In this document: positions 1-8,656 of the stretch, in pieces
How the letters are laid out: each line of letters begins with the position of its first letter
How positions within the stretch are numbered: the stretch's first letter is position 1
From: Marinomonas phaeophyticola
GTDB lineage: Bacteria; Pseudomonadota; Gammaproteobacteria; Pseudomonadales; Marinomonadaceae
NCBI RefSeq assembly: GCF_026966905.1
Contig: NZ_JAPUBN010000021.1
Coordinates: 62,001 to 126,000, forward strand
Direction of reading: 5' to 3'
DNA length: 64,000 bases
The notes under the pieces: model-generated
The model's database searches: none
The model's input: only the letters and a program-made list of their open reading frames with translations
What the model was told of the DNA's origin: nothing
Translations under genes and position numbers: made by a program

Positions 1-1171
1 CAAGGTTATTAATAGATTACATATTTTAGAAGGTCTATTAGTCGCCTTTTTAAATATTGATGAAGTTATCGAAATTATTCGCGCTGAAGATAAACCAAAA
101 CCAGTATTAATGGAACGTTTTGGTATAACCGATATTCAAGCAGAAGCTATTCTAGAGTTAAAACTTCGCCATCTAGCAAAGCTAGAAGAAATGCGTATTC
201 GTGGTGAGCAAGATGAGCTTGAAAAGGAAAGGAAGCAGTTAGAAGGTTTATTGTCATCAGAATCTAAGCTTAAAAAATTGATCACTAAAGAAATTGAAGA
301 AGCAATTGAACAACATGGTGACGATAGACGTACTCCAATTGTCGCTCGCAAAGAATCACAGGCATTTAGCGAAGAAGACCTGTTATCAAACGACCCTATT
401 ACCGTAGTCTTATCAAAGCAGGGGTGGATTAGAGCGGCTAAAGGCCATGATATTGATGTGGCTGGACTGAGTTACAAATCTGGTGATGAATATCTGTTAT
501 CAACAAAAGGGCGATCAAATCAAACTTTAGTGTTATTGGCGTCTAATGGCCGAACTTACTCTTTGAAAGCACATCAACTACCTTCTGCAAGAGGCCAAGG
601 AGAACCTGTAACTGGACGTATAAGTTTAGACAAAGACGTTCAGATTGTTGCGGCTATGCTGGACGCGGATGATAGTTATTTTTTATTAGCAAGTGATGCT
701 GGCTATGGTTTTATTGCTAGATTGGGTGATTTACATGCGAAGAATAAAGCAGGTAAAGCATCATTAACATTACCTGTAGGTGCTCATGTCGTGCCGCCAA
801 TTCCAGTGGCCTCCCCTGAAGAGAGTGATATTGCCGTAGTGTCTAATGAAGGTAGAATGCTGGTTTTTAAAGCCAGCTCATTACCGCAGATGTCGAAAGG
901 TAAAGGCAATAAAATGTTGAGTATTCCTCCGGCTAGAGCCGCGTCTCGTGAAGAGTATTTACAAACGGTGACAAGTGTATTACCCGAAGATCTCTTGCTT
1001 GCTCATTCAGGCAAACGTTTCTTGTCTATGACGTCTAAAGATTTAGAAGAATACAGAGGAGAAAGGGGGCGAAGAGGGCTAAAACTCCCTAGAGGCTTCC
1101 AACGAGTTGATTCATTTGAAATTCGATTAGGTGAAGGTAAAAGTGCTCAAGCTAACTCTGATCTGTCTTAA
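1..1171 (+). CDS. parC: DNA topoisomerase IV subunit A, C-terminal part (partial)
   Basis: Topoisomerase IV subunit A pairs with ParE to decatenate replicated chromosomes. The frame is open from base 2, so the gene starts upstream of the window and only about 390 C-terminal residues are present. The first residues ([19 protein letters not shown]) are the typical end of the breakage-reunion domain. They are followed by a coiled-coil region and a beta-pinwheel C-terminal domain. The GERGRRG stretch near the end and the short tail favour ParC over GyrA, which would have a longer acidic tail. A strong terminator hairpin follows the stop codon. Confidence 0.93.
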   Translation, partial: KVINRLHILEGLLVAFLNIDEVIEIIRAEDKPKPVLMERFGITDIQAEAILELKLRHLAKLEEMRIRGEQDELEKERKQLEGLLSSESKLKKLITKEIEEAIEQHGDDRRTPIVARKESQAFSEEDLLSNDPITVVLSKQGWIRAAKGHDIDVAGLSYKSGDEYLLSTKGRSNQTLVLLASNGRTYSLKAHQLPSARGQGEPVTGRISLDKDVQIVAAMLDADDSYFLLASDAGYGFIARLGDLHAKNKAGKASLTLPVGAHVVPPIPVASPEESDIAVVSNEGRMLVFKASSLPQMSKGKGNKMLSIPPARAASREEYLQTVTSVLPEDLLLAHSGKRFLSMTSKDLEEYRGERGRRGLKLPRGFQRVDSFEIRLGEGKSAQANSDLS

Positions 1172-1198
1172 TAATGTTGAGTCGTTAGAGTAAGAGTA

Positions 1199-1240
1199 AA
1201 TGAGGTGTCGTATTTTAGTGCATTACGACATCTCATTTTT
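1199..1240 (+). terminator. Intrinsic terminator after parC
   Basis: A 13-bp stem (1200-1212 with 1224-1236, one G-U pair) closes an 11-base loop and runs into a short T tract. It sits 28 bases after the parC stop and also lies just past the end of the converging frnE-like gene, so it may serve both strands. Confidence 0.75.
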
Positions 1241-1281
1241 GAATGAGCTTTTAGAAAAGAAGAGAGGTGTGCTTAGGCGTA

Positions 1282-1920
1282 TTATTTATTTTTTGCAATG
1301 TCCGTCAGTACTTTAAAGAATGAATCTGGTGTATGGGCACCGTGGATGACAAATTTGTCATCAATCACATAGGTGGGAGCTGACAGTATCTCAACTTCTT
1401 TAAAACGTTGCATTTTCTTTTCTACAATGAGCTTGGACTTTTCAGTAAAAGCTTCTTCAATAGCGTCTTCTTTTAAACCAACTACTTTTGCGATATCTGT
1501 TAATACATCAACATCACCAATATTTTTGCCCTCAGTAAAATAAGCATGGTACAAAGCCAGGGCGAGTTGTGTACTAAGGTCTTCTTTATTGGCAATCATG
1601 ATGAGCCTATGGGCCAAAAAGGTATTAGGTAAAACATCCTTGTCGGTAAAATTGAATTGGATACCTTCTTCAATACCTATTTGTTGTAGGGCATGGGTAG
1701 CTTCTGTAAGTTTTTCTAAGCTACCAAATTTCTTCTCAAGATAAGACTCTCTCTCGACACCGTTCGAAGCGATCTCTGGGTGTAATTCAAAAGGTTGCCA
1801 TTTTATATCAAAGCGATAGTCTTCACCGAGCTGATCAATGGCCTGTTTTAAGCGATTATACCCAAGGTAACTCCAAGGGCAGACAAAGTCAGAAATAATG
1901 TCGATACGAAAATCGGCCAT
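1282..1920 (-). CDS. DsbA-family FrnE-like oxidoreductase
   Basis: This 212-residue protein belongs to the cytoplasmic DsbA/FrnE branch of thioredoxin-fold proteins (the HCCA isomerase/DsbA-like family). The N-terminus IDIISDFVCPWSYLG gives a CPWS active site with a single cysteine. A disulfide-exchange role is therefore less certain than for CxxC DsbA, and a glutathione-dependent or isomerase activity is possible. The helical insertion and the cis-proline region (APTYVIDDKFVIHGA) fit the family. I chose the second methionine (1920) because GGAG lies six bases upstream; the upstream ATG at 1932 has no Shine-Dalgarno site. The gene converges on parC. Confidence 0.8.
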   Translation of the reverse strand: MADFRIDIISDFVCPWSYLGYNRLKQAIDQLGEDYRFDIKWQPFELHPEIASNGVERESYLEKKFGSLEKLTEATHALQQIGIEEGIQFNFTDKDVLPNTFLAHRLIMIANKEDLSTQLALALYHAYFTEGKNIGDVDVLTDIAKVVGLKEDAIEEAFTEKSKLIVEKKMQRFKEVEILSAPTYVIDDKFVIHGAHTPDSFFKVLTDIAKNK

Positions 1921-1991
1921 GAAATACTCCATTAACAGGGGGATTAGATTGTACTCTAATGTTTGGGTAGTTTATTGAAAATCAAGGTTAG

Positions 1992-2675
1992 TTAAGCATT
2001 AACGCTAAAAGCAATGCATTGGCTAATTTGACAATAGGGTAGGCCACTTTCTTCATGCCAATAATTAAAGGCGGTTTGCGCGGCGGCAAGTGCAGCTTGA
2101 GTGTCTCTCCCTGTAGTGATGATCTCTCTATTTCTTAAATAACCTTCTACGTCTTTGGTCAGTAAAAAAGTATCTTTTCCCATCACTCGTAATGAATAAG
2201 GACCGGTATTACCTCCTAAACGTTTGCCGTGTTTTTTTAGGTAGAGCCATAGATTGGTAATATCAGAGCTTGGCCAGTCCGCCACCAATTTAGCAAAAGA
2301 GCCATGAGTTTGTTGGGCATCATGCATCATTAAAGCATTATCTCTAATAGTTAGTACTTTTCCTAAATGGCGAATGATACGGGTGTCTTTGGCTTTCTCT
2401 TCCCACATTTCATCGGCAATTAGTGTCATTTTTTCAATATCAAAACCAAAGAAAACGTCCTCGAATCCTTCCCATTTATTTCTGACAACCTGCCAATTGA
2501 TTCCTGACTGGAATATCTTTTGGGTCATGGCTGCTAACCAGCGATCATCACTTATATGATACAGGCTTTCAGTAGATAAAGGGGAAGATAAACTCTGTAT
2601 TAAAAAGGCTTCGCCATTATGCCTTGCGGCAGCACGATTAAAAATATTTTCGAAAGGCTCATAGTTCTCTGTCAT
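1992..2675 (-). CDS. DNA-3-methyladenine glycosylase I family protein (Tag-like)
   Basis: The protein (227 residues) matches the Adenine_glyco/Tag helix-hairpin-helix family. Recognisable parts are SDDRWLAAMTQKIFQSGINW, WEGFEDVFFGFD and IIRHLGKVLTIRDNA, which line up with the Tag core around its conserved 'II.H..K....NA' segment. Tag enzymes excise 3-methyladenine from alkylated DNA. The C-terminal half is less like E. coli Tag and the zinc-binding residues of Tag are not evident, so this may be the divergent Tag-like subfamily. It is followed 59 bases later by the frnE-like gene on the same strand. Confidence 0.8.
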   Translation of the reverse strand: MTENYEPFENIFNRAAARHNGEAFLIQSLSSPLSTESLYHISDDRWLAAMTQKIFQSGINWQVVRNKWEGFEDVFFGFDIEKMTLIADEMWEEKAKDTRIIRHLGKVLTIRDNALMMHDAQQTHGSFAKLVADWPSSDITNLWLYLKKHGKRLGGNTGPYSLRVMGKDTFLLTKDVEGYLRNREIITTGRDTQAALAAAQTAFNYWHEESGLPYCQISQCIAFSVNA

Positions 2676-2737
2676 TATGACTTCTATCTCATCGGTTATT
2701 GTATAAATGAAATTGACTATTGTACAAAATCATCCAA

Positions 2738-3585
2738 TTAATGAAACGATTGAATTGCTTTCTTGACGTCGTCAGCATGAGTGATATTGATTATATGACT
2801 GGCACCTTCTAACCAAATAACGTTAACATTTGGAAATAGGGACTCAGAAAATGAGGCATTTTTAGGTCTGACAAGATCATCTTCGGTACCTTGAAGTACC
2901 ACAACCGGTAATGATAATTGGCTGAATTCATTTTGAAGTCGCTCCAATTCAGGCATTAATTCCAATACTTCTTGATTCGAGTTATACCAGAATTCAGGAA
3001 CCCATTGCTTAGGTAGCATATCTAAAGCGTAATTAAACCAACGAGCTTCTGCTAACCTAGGCCCTATGTCGCCAGCAAGAATGATCACTCCGCTAATGTA
3101 TTCTGGATAATCAACGGCGAGTTTTGGTACTAATGATCCCCCTAAGGAATGTCCAATAACAAGCGTTTTTTTCTGGGTTTTATTCCATATATCTTCAAGT
3201 ATAGGGGCAATTAGACGAGATTGATCGGATAATGTCTTAGGGAATGGGCCATCTGGGTAGGAAGACTCCCCCACCCAGGCCTATCTAACGCATTGATATT
3301 GTATGCTTTCATTAATTCTGGGTCTTCAAAATAGCGAGAAAAAGAGCCCCAACTACCAGGTGTTCCATGAACAAATAATAAATTGGGTTTATCTACATTA
3401 TGGTTACTGACGTAATGCAGTGAATATAAGGAAGGGGTCAATGTATGTTGAGACAGTAGGTTAGGGGTGGATTTAACGCGTTTGGTTGTTTCAGAGTTGT
3501 TATCCAGTTCTTGTTTTTGATTGGAACATGCCATTAATGTGAGAGAAAAAACAGAAATCAGCCACAGTTTCATAATTATATTCAT
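2738..3585 (-). pseudogene. Alpha/beta-hydrolase lipoprotein, frameshifted
   Basis: Two adjacent frames encode one protein. The N-terminal part (3585 down to about 3268) has a lipoprotein signal ending LMAC followed by SNQ. It then shows the hydrolase segment LLFVHGTPGSW (oxyanion loop) and LDRPGWG. The C-terminal part resumes as ESSYPDG with the nucleophile elbow GHSLGGS, an acid-loop region (LQGTEDDLVRP) and a late histidine (EGASHI). The break falls at a run of five C on the given strand (3268-3272); one more base would restore DRPGWGES, the usual family sequence. All catalytic elements remain, so this may be a sequencing error and not a true pseudogene. Substrate unknown. Confidence 0.8.
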
Positions 3586-3781
3586 CTATATCATGATGTA
3601 TGAGTGACTTAGAATAGCGGCACTTAGAAAAAGTTCAATAATTCAGTTAAATAAGATAAATTACTTCAGAAATAGTGTTTTTATAATGAAAAGACGAGAT
3701 TAAAAAGTAACTTATCAGAAAGAGCTTAAAATTCTGTAAAGGATTACTTTATACTAATGGAAATTTTTTTGAGAGTGATTT

Positions 3782-4510
3782 ATGACGCATTTGAGTGTAA
3801 ACCTGAATAAAATCGGTTTGTTACGTAATTCTCGTGGTAGAGATTACCCTAATATGGTGGTGATGGCTGAACGTGTTTTAGCGCTTGGTGCATTCGGTGT
3901 AACCATACACCCAAGACCGGATCAACGTCATGCTACTTATCAAGATGCTTATGACCTTAAGAGTTTGATTTCTCGTTATCCTGGTCGAGAGTTGAATATA
4001 GAAGGCTTTCCCGATGAAAATTTTTTGAAAGTCGTTTTAGAAGTGGTTCCAGATCAATGTACCTTGGTCCCAGATGACCCAAATCAACTTACATCTGACC
4101 ACGGTTGGAATTTAGGAAGAGATCAGGATGTTCTTAGGCCTATAATTGCTAGACTTAAAGATAAAGGTATTCGTGTGGTTTTGTTTATGGACCCTGATTC
4201 GGAAAGCATGCAAATGGCTAAAAATATTGGAGCCGATCGTGTCGAGCTTTACACAGAAGCTTATGCAAATGCGTTTTCAACTGAGTTAGAAAACGCCTGT
4301 TTAGCTCAATATCAAGAGGCGGCCCAAGCTGCGAAAAACGCTGGCTTAGAGGTAAATGCTGGCCACGATCTTGATTTAGAAAATGTAGGCAAATTTTGTG
4401 AAAATGGATTAATTACAGAGGTGTCTATAGGGCATGCATTAACCGCTGAGTCTTTAGATCTAGGTTGGGATAATGTAGTTAAAAAGTATTTAAGTATATT
4501 AACTCAATAA
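3782..4510 (+). CDS. pdxJ: Pyridoxine 5'-phosphate synthase
   Basis: PdxJ condenses 1-deoxy-D-xylulose 5-phosphate with 3-amino-1-hydroxyacetone phosphate to pyridoxine 5'-phosphate in vitamin B6 synthesis. The 242-residue TIM barrel shows LSVNLNKIGLLRNSRG at the N-terminus, HPRPDQRH in the phosphate/substrate region, CTLVPD, VELYTE and NAGHDL, all family hallmarks. The wording (HPRPDQRH, LVPDDPNQLTSDHGW) resembles the PdxJ group common in Bacteroidetes more than the E. coli type. The gene is also not beside recO or acpS, where gammaproteobacterial pdxJ usually lies. It is followed 22 bases later by tapT. Confidence 0.93.
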   Translation: MTHLSVNLNKIGLLRNSRGRDYPNMVVMAERVLALGAFGVTIHPRPDQRHATYQDAYDLKSLISRYPGRELNIEGFPDENFLKVVLEVVPDQCTLVPDDPNQLTSDHGWNLGRDQDVLRPIIARLKDKGIRVVLFMDPDSESMQMAKNIGADRVELYTEAYANAFSTELENACLAQYQEAAQAAKNAGLEVNAGHDLDLENVGKFCENGLITEVSIGHALTAESLDLGWDNVVKKYLSILTQ

Positions 4511-4532
4511 CTTCGATACAGTCGTATCTCTA

Positions 4533-5105
4533 ATGCCAAGACCAGTATGTACATGTTGTGAATACTTAAAGCAGAATTGTGTGTGTGACTTAATCCCTAA
4601 TGTTCATACTAACCTTAGGATAATTGTGTTCCAAAATGCAAAAGAGGCGCTTCATCCAAAAAATTCTGTTAGGTTATTAAAACTAGCATTCTCAAGAGTT
4701 GAGGTAGTGGTAGTGACGTCTGAAGTCGATGTTGTCACCAAACTTCGCCAACTGGATTTAAGTAAATGGTGCCTTATTTATCCATGCGATCATTCAATGC
4801 CATTGGAAACCATGTCAGAAAATGAGCGCGAAACCTTAGAAGGTTTTATTTTAATCGATGCAACCTGGCGTAAAGCGTTTGCTATGTATCACACTAGTGA
4901 GGTGTTTGGTCGTATTTCGACGAAACACTTTTTATCGCCACCGAATGGGAACTATGTGATTCGAAAAACATCCAAAGAAAAAGCGCTCTCCACTTTTGAG
5001 GCCTGTGTCTATACTTTGGAATGTCTTGAGCTATCCGATTTGTCTTCGATGAGACGCTTTTTTTGCAAGCGCAGACATTGCAATGGCGAAAAATGCCTTC
5101 AGTAA
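4533..5105 (+). CDS. tapT: DTW-domain tRNA-uridine aminocarboxypropyltransferase (TapT/YfiP-like)
   Basis: DTW proteins transfer the 3-amino-3-carboxypropyl group of S-adenosylmethionine to uridine in tRNA to make acp3U. This 190-residue protein has the N-terminal cysteine cluster (CTCCEYLKQNCVC), the HPKNSVRLL segment, and ILIDATWRKA, where the family DTW motif appears as D-A-T-W. It ends with FCKRRHCNG and another cysteine. Length and order match E. coli YfiP/TapT. It follows pdxJ closely and is probably co-transcribed. No good Shine-Dalgarno site is visible, so expression may depend on translation of pdxJ. Confidence 0.85.
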   Translation: MPRPVCTCCEYLKQNCVCDLIPNVHTNLRIIVFQNAKEALHPKNSVRLLKLAFSRVEVVVVTSEVDVVTKLRQLDLSKWCLIYPCDHSMPLETMSENERETLEGFILIDATWRKAFAMYHTSEVFGRISTKHFLSPPNGNYVIRKTSKEKALSTFEACVYTLECLELSDLSSMRRFFCKRRHCNGEKCLQ

Positions 5106-5148
5106 GCCAAATGTTGAGTTAATTCTTAAACTGTAAATGAGAAAATGT

Positions 5149-5439
5149 ATGACAGATAAACAAAATGAAATCGAAGCGGCGGTATTACAACGATTGTTAA
5201 AGCATTTGGATGAACATAAAGAAGTTCAAAATATTGAGTTAATGAATCTCGCTGATTTTTGCCGTAACTGTTTAAGTAAATGGTACATGGCTGAGTGTAA
5301 TGATCGAGGGGTCGATATGGATTATGACAAAGCAAGAGAATTTGTTTATGGTGAACCCTATGGTGATTGGAAAGATAAGTACCAAAAGAAGGCCACTCCT
5401 GAGCAACTTGCTGAATTTGAAAAAAAGAATGGAAAATAA
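5149..5439 (+). CDS. DUF1244 domain protein
   Basis: A 96-residue protein of the DUF1244 family, recognisable from NIELMNLADFCRNCLSKWY, MDYDKAREFVYG and WKDKYQKKATPEQLAEF. The two cysteines in FCRNCLSKW are conserved in the family; function is not established. I chose the ATG at 5149 (MTDKQNE) because TGAGA lies about seven bases upstream and family members start here. An in-frame ATG at 5137 is possible. The gene lies between tapT and lapG on the same strand. Confidence 0.8.
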   Translation: MTDKQNEIEAAVLQRLLKHLDEHKEVQNIELMNLADFCRNCLSKWYMAECNDRGVDMDYDKAREFVYGEPYGDWKDKYQKKATPEQLAEFEKKNGK

Positions 5440-5475
5440 CCACGATGTCCGTACTGCATAGATCGTAGTGTTGAG

Positions 5476-6125
5476 ATGAGTATTAGAAAGTCATTTCTGA
5501 TGATTCTATGTGCCTTAGTGTTTATGGCAGGGTCCCTTATTGCAGACAGTTCAGATAAATACCTAGAACTCGCCAAAAAAGTAGCTCGTAAATACGGCGT
5601 TGATGCAGAAAAAGAATTATTACATGGAGAAGTACTCTAGACGAGGTTCGAGACGGTACTGATCTTGAAAAGCTAGTTGCAGTGAATGACTTTTTTAATC
5701 AGATGGATTTTGTTGACGATATTATCCATTGGGGCAAAGAAGATTATTGGGCTACGCCAATTGAGTTTCTTGGGACTCGTGGAGGGGATTGTGAAGACTT
5801 TACTATCGCCAAGTATTTTTCATTACGTGAACTCGGTGTTCCCGACGAAAAGTTACGTTTAGTGTATGTTAAGGCATTAACGTTAGACCAGCATCATATG
5901 GTTTTAGCCTATTATCATAAACCTACGGCAATACCAGTATTGTTAGATAACCTTGATAAAACCTTGAAGCCTGCAAACAAAAGAAGAGATCTATTACCTA
6001 TTTACTCTTTTAACGCAAAGAACTTATGGTTATCGAAAGAAAAAGGTCGAGGTGTGTTGGTTGGTGGCTCGTCAAGATTAAGTTTGTGGACAGATTTAAA
6101 TAGTCGTCTAACGACATTTAATTAA
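5476..6125 (+). pseudogene. lapG: Periplasmic cysteine protease LapG, frameshifted as sequenced
   Basis: LapG is the calcium-dependent periplasmic protease that clips the adhesin LapA when LapD stops sequestering it. An ATG at 5476 opens a signal peptide (hydrophobic MILCALVFMAG) and the mature start DKYLELAKKVARKYG. That frame stops at 5638-5640. The rest continues in the next frame from about 5613: DEVRDGTDLEKLVAVNDFFN, then the catalytic cysteine in GGDCEDF, histidine in HHMVLAYY and aspartate in LLDNL. The break is at a five-A run (5609-5613); one extra A would join the frames into about 216 residues. All triad residues survive. lapD follows 14 bases downstream. Confidence 0.88.
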
Positions 6126-6139
6126 ACCTGGAGAAAAAA

Positions 6140-8089
6140 ATGACGCTTTTTAAGCAGTTGATGATTACGATTATAGCTATATTCTCTTTGATGCTAATAG
6201 TTGTAATGGGCATTAACTTTAATACCACAAAAGTATATTTAGTGAACCAATTAGAATTAACAACTCAGGATTCTGCAACGTCTCTTAGTATGTCTATTTC
6301 TGATTTTATGGGCGAACAGGACTATGTTTCTGTTGATAGTAATGTCCAAGCTGTATTTGACAGTGGTTACTTCTCTGCAGTGAAAGTACATATTTATGAA
6401 ACGGATACTTATATTAAGCGGGTTAATTCGAATCAGGTTGTCGGAGTGCCTGAATGGTTTCTTAACTTAGTTGAGTTCGATGAGCCTGTTGCAAGTGCCG
6501 TAATTTCCAATGGTTGGAATGAGCTAGGGCAAGTCTATGTGACAGGTAGTGCTGGTTATGGATATTATCAACTTTGGTTAGCCACTCGAGATTTGGTTAT
6601 ATCGTTTGTAATTATAGGATCTTTATCTTTACTCATTGGCACTGTTGCTTTACGTCAATTGTTTAAACCATTGGCGGCTGTTGAAGCTCAAGCCGAAGCG
6701 ATTCAACAAAGAAACTTTGTCAAAATGGACTATGTCCCAAAAACCCGAGAGTTACGTTCTGTTGTACTTTCGATGAATCGGATGGCAGAAAAATTAGAGA
6801 AGGAATTTGCAGCGGAAGCTGAAACCGCTCAATGGTTGCAAGCAAAGGCTTTTAAAGACCCTGTAAGTGGTCTTGGTAATCGTAATTTTTATGAAAGCCA
6901 AGCGACGGCTCACTTTGTTGAATCTGATAGAACAATGGATGGATTGATTTTGATTAGTCTGTTTGACCTAGCAAAGCTAAATAATGAGCGAGGGTATGAG
7001 GCCGCTGATACATTTATTAAGCAGGCAGCAGAAATTTTAACTGAGCACGTTAAGTGGAGTATTTCATCGACAATTGTTGCTCGTATGTCTGGTGCTGATT
7101 TTGTTATTCTAATGTCTCATATAGATTTAGAGCGTTTAGAAACTACTGTGGCAAACATCATGGAGTCGTTAAAAGAATTAGTTGCTATAAGAGTACCTTA
7201 TTCGGAATCAGTGGCCAATATTGGCGCTGTTCTCCTAGATTCAACCGCGGATAAATCTAAAGCCATGGCAGAAGCCGATGCGGCTCTGCGGGCAGCGAAA
7301 GCGATAGGCTCAAATGGAGTTAAAGTCTTTGATATTGATACTGGGCAACATATGGCTATTGGGCGTATAGAGTGGAAGAAAATGCTCGATTTTGCAATAG
7401 AACATAAATCTTTTAGGCTTAGAAAGCAGAGAGTGACAGAGTTATCTAATCAAGAGCATATTCTGCAAAAGGAAGTGTTTGCAAGTCTTGAATACCAAGG
7501 CCAGCAATATCATGCTGGGTATTTTATTGGATTAGCTGAGCAGTTTGATCTAGGAGATAAAGTAGATCAGGTCATCATTAATATGGTTATTGATTACGTT
7601 GCATTGCATCGACCACAAGTTCCATTAGTAATAAATTTATCTGCTTCTGCGTACATTAAGCCTGCATTTGTCTCTTGGCTCGACAGTCGATTGAAAGAGC
7701 TGAGCAAAGAAATCAAAGAAAAAATGTCATTTGAAGTTTCAGAACAAAGCGTTCTGTCGACCGAGGATCATGCTTTTCTATTAGTGCAAGTAATTAAGAA
7801 GCACAATGTAACCTTTGGTATTGATAATGTAGGCAAGCAGTTTTCCGCATTTCAATATCTACAAAAACTCATGCCTGACTATGTCAAAGTGGATCCTTCC
7901 TATACAAAACTGGCCGTTGGTAAACAATCCGAATCTTTCTTTATGCACACACTGTGTAAAATGTTTAATAGCCTTAACATACAGGTCATTGCTACTGGTG
8001 TAGAGAGCAGTAAACAGTTGGAGATTCTACAACGATTTGATATTTATGGCGCTCAAGGCTTTATTCTAGGCCGAGCAGAAGATATGTAA
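6140..8089 (+). CDS. lapD: c-di-GMP receptor LapD (degenerate GGDEF/EAL, inner membrane)
   Basis: LapD binds cytoplasmic c-di-GMP and relays it through the membrane to hold LapG away from its adhesin. At 649 residues it matches family length. Order: TM1 (about 8-28), periplasmic output domain with the conserved tryptophan in SNGWNELGQV, TM2 (about 154-172), HAMP (RQLFKPLAAVEAQAEAI), then GGDEF and EAL domains. The GGDEF site is degenerate (RMSGADF) and the EAL motif is replaced (KQRVTEL), so it should be a receptor and not a cyclase or phosphodiesterase. A GGAG site precedes the ATG. Pairing with lapG directly upstream is the usual arrangement. Confidence 0.93.
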   Translation: MTLFKQLMITIIAIFSLMLIVVMGINFNTTKVYLVNQLELTTQDSATSLSMSISDFMGEQDYVSVDSNVQAVFDSGYFSAVKVHIYETDTYIKRVNSNQVVGVPEWFLNLVEFDEPVASAVISNGWNELGQVYVTGSAGYGYYQLWLATRDLVISFVIIGSLSLLIGTVALRQLFKPLAAVEAQAEAIQQRNFVKMDYVPKTRELRSVVLSMNRMAEKLEKEFAAEAETAQWLQAKAFKDPVSGLGNRNFYESQATAHFVESDRTMDGLILISLFDLAKLNNERGYEAADTFIKQAAEILTEHVKWSISSTIVARMSGADFVILMSHIDLERLETTVANIMESLKELVAIRVPYSESVANIGAVLLDSTADKSKAMAEADAALRAAKAIGSNGVKVFDIDTGQHMAIGRIEWKKMLDFAIEHKSFRLRKQRVTELSNQEHILQKEVFASLEYQGQQYHAGYFIGLAEQFDLGDKVDQVIINMVIDYVALHRPQVPLVINLSASAYIKPAFVSWLDSRLKELSKEIKEKMSFEVSEQSVLSTEDHAFLLVQVIKKHNVTFGIDNVGKQFSAFQYLQKLMPDYVKVDPSYTKLAVGKQSESFFMHTLCKMFNSLNIQVIATGVESSKQLEILQRFDIYGAQGFILGRAEDM

Positions 8090-8109
8090 ATGATTGCTGG
8101 TTGAGGCTT

Positions 8110-8138
8110 TTGCTACCTAGATAAAGTGCTTGTAGCAA
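8110..8138. terminator. Hairpin between converging lapD and 8148-8504
   Basis: A 7-bp perfect stem (8110-8116 with 8132-8138) surrounds a 15-base loop in the 58-base gap between two converging genes. It lacks a clear T tract, so termination is plausible but not shown. Confidence 0.35.
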
Positions 8139-8147
8139 GAGACTCAA

Positions 8148-8504
8148 TTAAATAAGAGAGTCATTGTCTTCTGGGAAGTGTTCATCTATCAGGTTATCAT
8201 CATTAGATACATGCAAGCCACGAACCCATTTTCGACTAAGGATTTTTTTCTGTGCCGCTATTGGAAGTTCAGTAAATTGAAGGAGGCGCTTTTCAGTTAA
8301 TAAGTCGATTAAATCTTCAAGAATCCTCATCATATCTGAATCTGAATTCGATAACATTCCTTGTGCCTGAGTATTACTAATTTTATCTTCTAAAATTTGA
8401 GTGACATTGGGGTCGTTTGGTGCAACTAATTTTCGGTATTCATCACTTTGTTCTGTAGAAACGTCAATGATGACACCATGCTCATCTATTTTTGCGTATA
8501 ACAT
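8148..8504 (-). CDS. Conserved hypothetical protein ('tryptophan synthase beta-like' family)
   Basis: A 118-residue acidic protein beginning MLYAKIDEHGVIIDV and containing DSDMMRILEDLIDLLTEKRLLQFTELPIAAQKKIL. The middle segment matches a small family in Pseudomonas and relatives that databases often misname 'tryptophan synthase subunit beta'. It has none of the PLP-enzyme features of TrpB, so that name should not be trusted. I chose the start at 8504 because AAGGA lies seven bases upstream; a longer frame to 8555 has no such site. No signal peptide or membrane segment. Function unknown. Confidence 0.7.
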   Translation of the reverse strand: MLYAKIDEHGVIIDVSTEQSDEYRKLVAPNDPNVTQILEDKISNTQAQGMLSNSDSDMMRILEDLIDLLTEKRLLQFTELPIAAQKKILSRKWVRGLHVSNDDNLIDEHFPEDNDSLI

Positions 8505-8656
8505 GACTAATTCCTTGATATAAATGCAATAATCAATTGTAGCAGAGCTTTCCAATTTGTCTAAGAAGAACTATTCTATGGAGAGTTTGATTAGTATTCT
8601 TAGTTATATAGCGTTATCTTAGATGTAAAAGTGATTTAAATTAAGAGAGATATGGC

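Noticed and set aside
5602-5640. Programmed -1 frameshift in lapG
   Set aside because: The shift is -1 at an A run, but the zero-frame codons (GAA AAA) do not form an X XXY YYZ slippery heptamer and LapG is not known to use recoding.
8148-8504. Annotation as tryptophan synthase beta subunit
   Set aside because: The database name of this small family is misleading. The protein is 118 residues and lacks the PLP lysine region of TrpB.
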